A DNA stretch of 64,000 bases, taken from NCBI RefSeq assembly GCF_009870125.1, contig NC_046683.1, positions 2,170,001 to 2,234,000 of the forward strand, read 5' to 3'. This DNA comes from Drosophila pseudoobscura (Eukaryota > Arthropoda > Insecta > Diptera > Drosophilidae). This document shows, piece after piece, positions 28,301 to 39,364 of the stretch. Under the pieces are notes generated by a model. The model saw only the letters and a program-made list of their open reading frames with translations, did no database searches and was not told the DNA's origin. Each line of letters begins with the position of its first letter. Positions within the stretch are counted from its first letter, which is position 1. A program made the position numbers and the translations under genes.

Positions 28301-30951
28301 ACTCTGGCGCATTCTTAATATTCTTTAAATTTATTTTTTGTCCGGCCGAGGTTTGTTCTTGTACTGTTTTTCCTGCGGTAAAAAGTGAAAAGTGAAATTG
28401 CAGAAGAGATGGAAATTGTTTAATAACAAGTTGGTCTCTTTCTTGTCTGTTTTTGTTTGTTTATTTGTTGGCGAGTGTATGCTCTTTTATTATCTTTTTG
28501 TTTCGTAAATTGTGGTATTGCGTGAATAGTGGAATCGACCTTTGCGAACTTATCGTCGTAACAGCAGCAGCAGCAGCAGCAACAAAACCTAATAATAATT
28601 AAACCGCGTGTGCTCATTCGCCTACCAATGTATGCGTAATCGTATCTGTGTGCTTGTCTCTCTGTCGGCTGAGTGCCTGTGTGTTGGTGTGTGTGTGTTT
28701 GTGTGTGCGGCGGGGCATTGCAAAGCCCCAGACGCCAAACGCCGAGACAGATACACGCAGCGCCGTCCAAGTGTCAACAGTCGAGTGCCTTGTGCCCAAG
28801 AGTAACCCTCTCCAACAAGTCTCCGATCCGATCCGATCCGATCCACCAAACAACCAAGAACCCAAGACAACCAACCACCCATCAACCAGGCCATCAGGCT
28901 TCACCCGATCCATGCATGACCATTGCATGAGGCAGAAGAAAGTGCAAACTGAGCAATCGGCGGAAACGTGATCGGTGGAACAGGTGAGCCGAAAAGAGCT
29001 TCCTCAGTGAATATCAGGGGCACTTGCAACCCATACTAGTCTCAATGTTGAGCTATGAGTGGACGGCCTGCCATCATTAGTGTTTTGCTCCTAGAATAGG
29101 AACATTCGAAAGATGAAGTCTTTCAGTAGCCTTCATAGAGCCACTAATGGGGGACACCTCATGGGATCTAGCGATCCCAAATGCCATGGCACAAAAATGT
29201 TAATGTGATACTCGATAGATGGATAAATGAAAAGATAAATGATTTATTTGCAACTCAAGTATGGATGGAGCATAGAATTAGATTGAAATATGGGTACGCC
29301 TTTTGGGGGGCTCCTTCAATAACTCGGATCCAAGCTAAAGCTGAAAATTCATGATCTTTATTTGAAGAGAGATCAATGAACGCAAGCTCAGATTAAAAGC
29401 AGAACCATAAAGAACGACCCATTATTGACGTCTCGAGCTGCTGTCAAGGTCCGTAGAGGCACCCAAAATAGTACTTGTACAATCAAAAAATCTACGAGCT
29501 ATTATTAAGCGACATCAGATCAGTGTCCAGTCGAGTCTGTCCGTCCAGTTCTCATAGCACGAGTACGAATAGTACCCTTCCAGCATTGCAGATTAGTAAT
29601 TCCGCAGAGATAAGCCTTAAACAAAAAAAAATTGCAATAAATCACAGAATTGACCAGAACCTCTCCACGCGGCGGGAGACCTTATCTCTGGCAGAGACAA
29701 AGAGAGAGAGAGTGCGAGTGCGAGTGCGAGAATGAGAGATATTGGGGGGAAACAGTGCGATTATCAAAATAAAAATTGAGTAACTATCGAAGCATAAACA
29801 GTCCATCGAACTCGATCGATTGCATAATTGAGATGCGCACGGCAGAGTCGTCCGAGTGAGAGGGAGAGGACTGGGTGGGTGCCTCTAACTGGCTGTTAAG
29901 GTCGAACACGCACACCCTCACAGACAAGAGCAGAGCACCTGGACAGGTGAGTCAGCCACTGAGAGCGGGAGAGGATCTCAGGTGGGGAACAGCGCCAGAG
30001 AGTAGGTCGGAAACGCTTGTGCGTCAAGACCCATCCAATCCGATCCGATCCAATCCAATCCAATATACGAAGAACCGATTCGATTCTAATGGCACATTCT
30101 GAGGCGTGTGTGTGTCTGCTCCAGTTTACGTTTTGCCGGCCTTTGATTTGTAAACCAAATAGTTTTCCGCGCTGTTTGTTTATTTAATTAGCATTTGGCT
30201 GTAGTCCGACCGTAAGACAACACCAGATCCACGATCCACATCCACATCCACAACCGAGACTCTCGCCGTAAGGTGGCTCTCAATTGCCCGCACGATCCAA
30301 TTGTGCGATGTCCAATTTACAGCCGCAGCAACGCGATGCGATCGTCCAAATATACCCGTAATCGTACTCGTACTCGTACTCGTATTCGTACTTATATAAG
30401 CTGCTAGCAGACACCCAGCTCCCGCGCGCCCCTAAGTGCCGGACCCAGCGTTTATTTTAAGTCTCGACTCAAGTGTCCGAGGGTCTTGGAAGATCTGTGC
30501 GCCTCAGAAAACAATTCCAAGGAAATGCAAATATTTCCCAGTGTGTCTGTGCATGTATGTATGTATGTATGTGCACTCAACACTTGTTGGAATAAATCGG
30601 AGTTCGTGTTGACCTACGCATATATGTACATATATAGTAGAGTACATGGGGGGAAATAGAAGCGCAATTATTAGAGTTGGCAAATGATACTATTCCCAAA
30701 GATGAGCCGTGGATTGCGGACTCTCTAATGATCCATCTGATCGATCTATTATTAGGTTCTTCAAGCGATTGAACGCCCACATGATAGCCTTTCTATGAAG
30801 TACAAGTCCTAAGTGATGCATTTTCCAGCAAAGCGCTCAGGGGAGAGCATTGTTGGGGGGAACGCTGTACAGGGAACGCACGCGCCACGGCGGCCACGGT
30901 GCCCTTCCATCCAAACGATCAAAATCAACATTCTCCTCTTTCTCTGGCGCA
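28301..30951 (+). promoter_or_regulatory. putative 5' region and non-coding first exons of Chsy
   Basis: Two places look like the ends of non-coding exons: GGAACAG|GTGAGC at about 28980 and TGGACAG|GTGAGT at about 29946. Both lie near runs of GATCC/AATCC units (28825-28850 and 30030-30062). A pyrimidine-rich acceptor, TCTGGCGCAG, ends at about 30951, roughly 80 bases before the Chsy start codon. The arrangement fits alternative untranslated first exons spliced to the first coding exon. Transcript evidence is lacking and the region could simply be intergenic. Confidence 0.4.
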
Positions 30952-31031
30952 GAATCAGAATCCCATGTGCGTCGCTTGCTGAGGGTCCGAGGCTTGCCGA
31001 GTACACCCACACCGAAACCACCGCCGCCACC

Positions 31032-34000
31032 ATGCTGCAGCACACAATGACCAAGCGCAAAACGCTGATCATTGCCTGCTTTGGGATTGCGCTGGGCCTC
31101 TGCATCGGCACCGTGCTGAAGAACTACCGGGCCCTGGAGATCGTGAAGCGGTGCAACCTGCGGCCAACGAACTTGAAAACGCCCAACGAGATAATTGGTC
31201 TGGAGGACGAGGACACCATACAGAACTCGCAGCGGAATCTCGTGTTCGTGGGTGTGATGACGGCCAAGAGCTTTCTGGAGGGACGGGCGAGAGCCGTGTA
31301 CGATACATGGGGCAAAGAGGTGCCCGGCCGCATTGCATTTTTCAGCTCGGAGGGCAGTTACTCGGAGGAGCTGCCGGTGGTGGGGCTCAAGAACGTCGAC
31401 GACCGATACCCGCCGCAGAAGAAGTCCTTCATGATGCTGTACTATATGTACGAGCACTACATCGACCGCTTCGAGTGGTTTATCCGTGCCGACGACGATG
31501 TGTACATGGAGCCGAACAAGCTGGAGCGCTTCCTGCGTTCCATCGACAGCTCGAAGCCGCAGTTCATTGGACAGGCGGGCAAGGGCAACAGCGAGGAGTT
31601 CGGCCTGCTCTCCTTGGAGTTTGACGAGAACTTCTGCATGGGCGGGCCGGGCGTGATTCTCAGCAGCGAGACGCTGAGGCGCGTGGCACCTCACATACCC
31701 ACCTGCCTCAAGAATCTCTACAGCACGCACGAGGACGTGGAGGTGGGCCGCTGTGTCCAGAAGTTTGCCGGCATCCCGTGCACTTGGAACTATGAGGTAG
31801 CCGATCACAACCGTCTCCGTTTCCGTTACCTTCTCTTTCCCTGCTAAGCTTCACTCCTCCCTCAGATGCAGTATATCCTGCGGCACAACTCCAGCGGTCG
31901 CAACGCGTACACGGGCAAGCTGAAGCGCAAGGAGATCCACAACGCTATCACCCTGCATCCCATCAAGCAGGCACCACTCATGTATCGCCTCCACTCCTAC
32001 ATACAGGTGCGTACGACACATTTTCACACTTCAGATTGCAGTTTCGATTCCGCTCTTTACCCACCAAGCAGGGCCTGAAAGCGGAGGAGATGCGCCAGGA
32101 GTCTCTGCTTCTGCATCGGGACATCAAGCGCATGGCCAAGTATCTGGATGTGCCGGACGAAAGCACTTACATGCTACCCAGCGTTTCGCCGGATAGCGAT
32201 TCCGGGAAGAGACACTTTCAGGATCACAATATACTAGGTATGTCCCACTACTAGGTACTTACGCCCAATCGAATACGTCGTTTTAGTCTTGGATTTCGCA
32301 TGGAGTCAGTCAATATTCAACATTGATAGCAGCACAAATTATCATATAAAGTACAAGTCTAGTGGTCGCAACTATTTGTATTCTTTTGGCGCTCAATATC
32401 GACATCACGAGGTATATCGATATGGAAGAGAAAAACTGCAATAATGGTCGTATGACACTACATTTCAATTGAAAAGTGAGACCAGCAATAAAAACGAAAT
32501 ATTGAACTTGCGGTATATAAGATTTCATGCATCAGATGAAGCGTAAAAGTATATATAACCATATATGAAAATATCGTGAAATTTGATATCGATAGCGTTC
32601 CAAATGCAGCCCTAAGCACAGTAACCGCGCAACAGGTGTTTGAAATGCAAATCAAATTTTCTTCATTACAACATTTTATTTGAAAGAACGCTAAAACTAA
32701 AAGGTAAAACAAAACTTAGGATGTGTCGACTTTTCGCTGGACCTCGAATGCAGTGTCGCCGGAGTCCAGACCAGCCGCATAGCCCATAAGGTGGGGCAGA
32801 AGATTCTGCTCCATAATTCCGCCAAAAAGATGCGACTGCGGACCTATGGCAAAGACGGCCACATCCTCGCCTGAGTGGACGCCCTTACGCCCGTTGATGT
32901 AGCTGGGCGTGAAGGAAGCTGCAAGAGAGCGAAGAAGGTGAGCTCAGTTATGGGGATAACGATCTCAAGGAGGATTCAGGAGCTACGCACTTTGACTGAG
33001 GGTCTTGCCGGGACTCTCGCGCTGGCCGTTCTTTCCTTGACTCTGCCACTTGCCAATGGCGTAGTTGAGGGTGCTGTACTGGATCCCGTTCACGTCCCGC
33101 TGGAGATCGTCCATGCCCAGGATGGGGGTGCCGCGCTTTGCATAGCCAGACATGGTAAGGGTGTGCGAGTGGTCGGCGGTGACCACGATTAGCGTCTCTT
33201 TGGGATCAGTCAGGCGGAGGGCCATCTCGATGGCCGCATCAAACTCGAGCATCTCGTCCAGGGCATACCCGACGCGCGTCTCATGGTGGCCGTGGTCGAT
33301 GCGGCCGCCCTCGATGAACACAAAATAGCCGTCAGGATGCTCCGACAGGCGCTCAATGGCCACCGCTGTCATCTCGCTGAGCCTTGGCTGCTCCTTGTGT
33401 GCGGCCAGGTGATAGGCCATGTGGCTGTCGCTGAACAGCCCCAGCATGCTGCCATTGGAGCTGACGCAGCCGCGCAGCTCGCTGAGCGAGCGGGCAAGAC
33501 AACTTTCCGGATGGGCCGACTGCCAATTCTGGACCAGATCCCGGCCATCGCGTCGCTCGAGACCGAACTTTCCGAATCCGCCGCCCAGGATCACCTTAAA
33601 GTGGCGGCCCGGCTCCTCGTCCACCAGCTGGCGGGCAATCTCCAGCTCGTCGCTGCGCCTGGGCACGTGAGCATATGCCGCCGCCGGGCTGGCATCGGTC
33701 ACACGCGTCGTCGTCACCAGCCCCGTGGCCTTGCCCGAACGGTGGGCCCACATACTGAGGGAATCCACCTTCTCGCCGGTGGCGCTCTGGCCAACGATGC
33801 CGCTGCTAGTCTTCACCCCGCCCAAGTAGGCGGTGGCCGTGCAGGCCGAGTCCGGGGCCTGCTCGTTGGTGCAGTAGGTCTTGCACAGGCCGGAGTACGG
33901 GAACTCCTCGACAGCCAGCTTTGTCTCCTCGCCGCTGCGTCCCTGGCGCTGGCCCTTCAGGATGCGCGCCGCCGTCAGTGTGGTGATGGACAGGCCATCG

Positions 34001-35997
34001 CCCAGCATCATGATGATGTTCTTAGCCCTACGCCCGTCCGTGACCGTGTCCTGGGTGCGGTCCAGTCGAGCCGCCACCTGATCGCGCGCCTGCTTCAGCC
34101 AATAGCTGGCTGTCAGCTCCTCCACGGCTGATCCTCCCGTCGACCTTGGCGTTGGCTCCTCCCTCCCGTGCTTCAACAGCGGAGGGACATTAGCACAGAA
34201 GGCCATGGGCAGTCCCAGGAGCACCAGTAGCGACAGCAGCTGGCCCAACGTTTGAGGTGGCATCTTCTAATAATTTGACTCGTGTACTACACTGGGAATT
34301 CCGTTCTGACTGCCTGCCAAATATGCCAGTCAATCATTCAATTTAAAGGCAGCCCCAAACACGCAAAGCCTACCTGCTGATTGATGACTGCTGACCTCCT
34401 GGTATCCAGCGGAGTCATGGAATACGGCGGCTAATTAGCATTCACCCAGTTCCCACCCGCCGCCACGAGCTATCATCCACTCGATCACTTAAGTGCGCTT
34501 TCGTTTCTCTCTGCAGGAATTAGCCCGGAACTGAACAAATTTGTACCCGGGAGCACGGAGGATCTGCTGGACTGGTCCTTCATAGCACGCAGCCTTTATT
34601 CGGCCAGCTCGGCGAATCCCAAGCAGAAGATAGACTCGTCGATGCGCGAGGGACTCGAGGATGTGATCACCGAAGTGATGGAGAACATCAATAACTATTC
34701 ACGGCAGCGCGGCAGGGTGATAGAGTTCCGGGAGCTGCTGTATGGCTACCATCGACTGGATGCCCTCCATGGGCAGGACCTCATACTGGACCTGCTGCTC
34801 ATCTACAAGAAGTATCGGGGCAAGAAGATGACAGTTCCCGTCCGCAGACACCTCTACGTGCAGCGTGCCTTCACGGGCATCTTTGTGAAGGAGTTCGATG
34901 AGGACTTCTACAATGTCACCCTGCAGCAGAGTGAGTCCGCATCCGCATCCGCCAAGCAAATCACTCTTACTTCCGCACCGTTCCTTTCAGGTCTGCTGGG
35001 CAGCATCCTACACAGTGGAATGGCGCGTTTGAGTAGCCACTTTACGATGGCCAGCGGCCTGCTACCTCAGGCAGAGGACAAGATTGTGTTGGTACTGCCG
35101 ATCTCCGGACGACTGGGTACCTTTGAGCGCTTCCTGCGCATCTACGAGCACATATGCATCAAGGCGGAGCAGCACTGCGACCTGCTGGTCGTTATATTCG
35201 GAGCCCCAGAGGAGCTGGGCGATCACCTGCAGCTCTTGAGCGATCTGCGGGGCCGTCACGTCTACCAGCAGGTGAACTGGATCCAGCGCAGTGGATCCTT
35301 CTCCCGGGGTGTGGCCTTGGATGTGGCCGCCCGCTCCTCCTACATCCAGCCCGCGGACATCATCCTGTTCATCGATGTGGACATGGTCTTCGAGGTGGCC
35401 ACGTTGCAGCGGGTGCGCATGCACACGCAGCGGGGGCGGCAGGTCTATCTGCCCATAGTGTTCAGCCAGTACGATCCGCAGCGTCGCTCGGATGGCGCCA
35501 CAACCACAGCCGGAGGGGACTCTCCGCCGCCCATCGACGATGAGAACGGATACTTCCGGCAGTTCGGGTTCGGCATCTGCGCCATCTACAAGTCGGACAT
35601 ACTGGACGAGGACATCAATGGCTTCGACAAGGATATCACCGGCTGGGGCCTCGAGGATGTCAAGTTCCTAGAAAAGATTGTGCGCGTGGGCACACGCCAG
35701 CAAGGGTTCCTTTCAAACACCGCCGAGCTGCCCCTGGACTACAACGAGGCCGCCGAGCAGTGGCGTCGCCTCAGCGTATTCCGTGCCCCGGACCCCACCC
35801 TCGTCCACGTCTACCACGACATTAGCTGTGACATCCAGCTGGAGGCCGCCCAGTACAACATGTGTCTGGGCACAAAGGCCAACTCCCTCGGCAGCACCCG
35901 GCTGATGGAGCAGCTATTCTACAACAGCCGCGACAATTTCCGCTTCATAGAGGCCTTCAACAGGCAGAAGCAGCAGCAGCAGCAGCAGGCCAGATGA
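31032..35997 (+). CDS. Chsy: Chondroitin sulfate synthase (CHSY family, CG9220-like)
   Basis: Golgi type II glycosyltransferase that polymerises the GlcA/GalNAc backbone of chondroitin. Coding exons: 31032-31796, 31866-32006, 32072-32237, 34517-34930, 34991-35997; they join in frame to about 830 residues, close to vertebrate CHSY1. The start is an ATG in a strong context (GCCGCCACC before it), followed by a basic patch and a single membrane anchor (about residues 11-29). The N-terminal beta-1,3-glycosyltransferase domain has RADDDVY (residues 152-158). The C-terminal GalNAc-transferase domain has IDVDMVFE, GFGICAIYK and GWGLEDV motifs. The protein ends in a Gln tract. An earlier in-frame ATG at 30813 lies upstream of a likely splice acceptor, so I do not use it. 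Intron 3 (32238-34516) hosts an antisense alkaline phosphatase. The last intron is 60 nt, in frame and without a stop. Confidence 0.94.
32716..34263 (-). CDS. Alkaline phosphatase, nested in Chsy intron
   Basis: Secreted metal-dependent phosphomonoesterase of the animal alkaline phosphatase family. Two coding exons: 34263-32991 and 32918-32716, separated by a 72-nt intron (GTGCGT...TTGCAG). They give 491 residues. An N-terminal signal peptide (hydrophobic 7-22, ending near AFCA) is followed by MMLGDG with the metal-binding Asp (about 89), the nucleophile motif PDSACTATAYL (Ser 139), EGGRIDHGHHE, TADHSHT and, in the last exon, HSGEDVAVFAIGP. All catalytic motifs are present. The C-terminus ends in a polar sequence without a hydrophobic GPI-type tail, so the protein may be soluble and secreted. 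It lies wholly inside Chsy intron 3 on the opposite strand. TATCGATA elements at 32415 and 32587 lie just downstream of its stop codon. Confidence 0.95.
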
Positions 35998-36794
35998 TGG
36001 ATGATGGACACCCATCCATCCATATTCCTGCTGCCATATATAGTATTATGTTCCGTTTTAATCTTAATCGCAATCAGTTTATGTTTCCCCATCTGTGTGT
36101 GTGTGAATGTCCCATCGTATCCTTGTAAGCGTTTGTCCTATTGTGTGCGTGTGTGAGCCCCCATTGGCTACCAGTCCTTAGTCCCTAATGCAAGAGCAAG
36201 AGATAAATTCCTAGAAAGAGGGAAGGGTCTGTACAGCTGGAGGAGAGGACCAGAGGACGGGCATCCATTGAAATATATGTATGTATGTTTGGTCCTGACT
36301 CCAGCCGTTGATTCCGATTGAATTTTGGAAGCAACGATTTGATATTAAGAATCTAGATTTATAAGAGAAATATCTACATAATTGAAGAACACACTATAAA
36401 TTATTTGAAAACATCTTTTCGACTTCGTTTTTATCTCGAGATACACTCAGACAAAGCACCATCGGATTCCATAACTGAATGAGCTCCACAGTCTATTGTA
36501 TTTGGGGATGACTTGACTCTATATAACCCTTATATCGATACAGTTGGCCCCCTATTCGCCTATTCACAGAAGAAGAGAGACCACTGGTTTACTTCATTAA
36601 GAGCAGTCGACTCTAAGCCTCGACTTCAGTCTTATTCTTAAATGATAATTCAACAATTAATGAACAATTAGATACACTGATACATCAACAACAACATCAA
36701 CACATCAATGCATGGGTCGGTGGGGGGTAGTGGCAGTAGTTTAGTGGCTGGTCATTGGGCAAATGGCTAAAACTATGAATAATATGTACTATAT
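35998..36794 (+). other. Chsy 3' UTR and spacer to DALRD3-A
   Basis: Holds the Chsy 3' UTR on the plus strand and the 3' flank of the minus-strand DALRD3-A gene. From about 36444 onward it is nearly identical to 40964 onward in unit B; before that the two units match only weakly. A TATCGATA lies at 36533. No coding sequence is visible. Confidence 0.7.
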
Positions 36795-38279
36795 CTATAT
36801 GTAGGTGACGGGCTCTATGCCGAGCAGCGAGAGGGCCACATTGAGCACCTGACGCACCGCCATGATCAGGTAGACGCGAGCATAGAGGACTGGCATCAGC
36901 TGGTCTCGCATCTGAACGAGAATCTTCTTCTGGCGGTAGTAGCGGCTGAAGATTGCGGCCAGGCTACTGATGTAGCGCACCAACAGGTGCACGTCACACT
37001 GACCCTGCTGCAGCAGATTCAGCGTGGACTCGACCACCTCTGGGAAGGGCAGTAGGTAGCCGTAGATCAGTTTCCAGTCGAGCTGCAGGAAAACAACCCA
37101 AAAACAACGTTATGTTTTAGTTACGGTCTCCCGTTGGAGATTCAACTCAACTCACATCGTCCTCCAAGAGGCTGAGATCGATGTCGTCCAGCGGCGGCAG
37201 TGGCTGGTAGACACCTGCCTCCACCTGGGCATTGAAGGTGCGCAGCAGCGTCTCCAGGCGGGCCGAATTGTATAGAATGTACGAGGCCCCCTTGGAGCCG
37301 CCCGATCCATTGCGCACCACACTGGCCGCCGAGGCGTGGCGCACCTCAAACAGATCCACAATCACGGCAGCAGCGCCCAGGCGCTGAATAAGGCTATCGA
37401 AGTCGCCGTGCGAGCTACTCATGCGGACGCCATTGCGATGCATGGCCATAAGTATCATGTCCTTGGAGCGCAATCTGTCCATGGAATAGAAAGAGATAGA
37501 AAGTAATGCATGGCATGGAGGGGGTAAGCGAGTAAGACTCACGCAACGTAGCTGTCTCTGTTCATTGTGGTGGCTGTCTTTCCGACAGGCTCCAGTACGG
37601 GTCCACAGACCAGACAAACGTGGTCTGTCGGCTGGTTTGGGCAACGTTGAGCCTCTACGGTCACGCGGAGAGTGTCAGCAGACTGCTGATCTGGATCCAC
37701 CAGGCGCCAGGCGGAGTAAGCCATTAGGCGGCGCGTAATCACGCGGAGCTGACTGAGACGATAGTGACTGAGCTTCTCGGTGCCATCGTCGAGAGTCGAG
37801 TTCGGGCTCTGACTAAGGCACAGGGTTGGGGCTTTGTCCGACTTCGAGATGTGACCATACCGATCCCCCTGCTGGAGCACTACGTTCAGAACGTAAGCAA
37901 TAACCGGACGACGGTGAAAGCTGAACGCGCAGCGATCCTTGTAGAGGGGCGTGATCCCCTGCAGGGGAAACACCCAGTCTTTGGCCTTCTCAATTAGACC
38001 CTGCATTGCCGCCTCATTGGGCAGCACTAGGTCCATTTCCTTGTATGTGTCCTGGCGCATCTTGCGTCCCTGCTTGCGACAGTAGGCTTCCCAATACTTA
38101 CTGATGTTAGCGATGCTGATGTCTCCACTGTCGGGAATGTCCTCGATGTGAAAGCGAATGAGCACGCCGCATCGCTGAAACAGTACCGGAGCAGAAGACT
38201 CCTCCTTATCCACAACAACCGTGAAGAAGTTCATCAGCTCCTGGGCTAGCTTGTTCATGGGATATTGATAGGATTCCAT
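36795..38279 (-). CDS. DALRD3-like protein, copy A
   Basis: Relative of DALRD3, the partner of METTL2 in 3-methylcytidine formation on arginine tRNAs. Exons: 38279-37543, 37474-37156, 37082-36795, joined in frame to 447 residues. The introns are short (68 and 73 nt) with GTGAGT donors. Family signs are the motif YRLSQLRVI, LVCGPV in the middle, YILYNSARLETLL, then PPLDDIDLSLLEDD and LLPFPEVVE. A C-terminal helical DALR anticodon-binding domain ends in AVRQVLNVALSLLGIEP. There is no synthetase catalytic signature (HIGH/KMSKS), as expected for DALRD3 and unlike arginyl-tRNA synthetase. The encoded protein appears identical to copy B; the nucleotide changes I checked are synonymous. Start is the first ATG of the long frame. 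Confidence 0.88.
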
Positions 38280-38791
38280 TGGAACGACAATCTAGCGAAA
38301 TCTAGAAAAATTGAAATTTAAATTTAAATAAGTGCTTGACCTGCGACAAAACTATTTTTCGGAACTCTATCAGACTGTCAAGAAGAATACAATAACAAAC
38401 CGCCGACTCTGTTGCGGGTTTCTGTTGTGGATTTTCATCGATTTTTGAAATTATCGATGGTTTATATAGCGGCCTATCGCAATGGGAGAATAGCTAAAAT
38501 GATTAAAAATCTAAGTAAATACACTGCGTTTAAATTTTCAGAGTCCGTTTTGTGTGCGGCCATCTTGAATCGCAGCCGCATTTCTAGAACAATTGTGTGA
38601 GGAAATAAAACTAAAAAAGAATAGTCTCCACAAAAAGCGTTGAGACACGCACACGCATCACAGTTCAAAAATCACAAAGCGGCTTTTGTCAGGCTCAAGA
38701 CAGCGACTCCTTTGAGCCTTTGCTGTAAGTGTGTGGTTGGAGCAGACTCTTTTGATTGAAATGTCGTTTAAGATTGCTGTTGCTGATTTGC
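38280..38791. promoter_or_regulatory. intergenic upstream region of DALRD3-A and ZAD-A
   Basis: Divergent promoter region between the minus-strand DALRD3 start and plus-strand ZAD sequence. It contains TTATCGATGG (about 38451) and ATCGATTTTT, which are DRE-like, and GGCCATCTTG (about 38557), a Pho/YY1-like core. A short intron-like interval (GTAAGT at about 38727, TTTGCAG ending 38791) precedes the ZAD relic. It is almost the same as 42812-43323 in unit B. Confidence 0.5.
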
Positions 38792-38970
38792 AGGATCAAC
38801 CTGGAGGATGTGAACTCGGACTTGGCCTTTTTTCTCAGCAAGAACGATGAGCCCGGCCACCGCTCCAATTACAACCATTACGTGTTGCCGCAGCCCATCT
38901 GGATTGTGGACAAGATTCGTTTTGTCTCCAGAGAATCCAGAGCAGCACAAGTAATCATGTGCCGACTATC
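38792..38970 (+). pseudogene. partial, decayed ZAD exon (unit A)
   Basis: Translates to a ZAD-like segment containing NDEPGHRSNYNHY and WIVDKIRF. This aligns with NEEPGHSSIYSHD and LIADKIRC of the real ZAD gene about 600 bases downstream. The first zinc-binding pair is lost (FFLS where the gene has CLIC) and the segment stops before the second pair, so it cannot fold as a zinc-binding ZAD. It follows a good splice acceptor. The same relic is present in unit B, so it is older than the unit duplication, or has been copied between units. Confidence 0.7.
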
Positions 38971-39364
38971 ACGGTCTTAATAAGCTGATCTGATCATCTT
39001 TGCCATCGTTTTAATAATTTTGTTCTCATCGGCGATGCTGAAGCGGGCTAGACGCGTTGCTTATGCATGCTGCTGACCTTGTATTGATTCACCAGATCCA
39101 ACAATGCATTATCCATGTCCTTAGCTATGTTTATAAATACATAAATAAAAATATATAAAATGTCACGCACCGAAGTGCTTTGGCTGCTGCGATACCCACT
39201 TATCGATGTATCGCGTCTGCAGAAGACCATCGAGCAGCAGGTACATGCAAATCGCAAACGCTCATCGCTATATGAGAAAAAAAGCAACAGCAGAGGTGTT
39301 TGGATTGGAATTGCGTTTTTGTGTAAAATTGCATTTGGCAATTAATTGTTGCTATAATAAGCTA

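Noticed and set aside
30837-31808. 323-codon minus-strand frame opposite Chsy exon 1
   Set aside because: Antisense shadow of the GC-rich Chsy coding exon, without any domain.
33283-34131. 282-codon plus-strand frame opposite the alkaline phosphatase
   Set aside because: Shadow of the real phosphatase coding strand, which carries all catalytic motifs.
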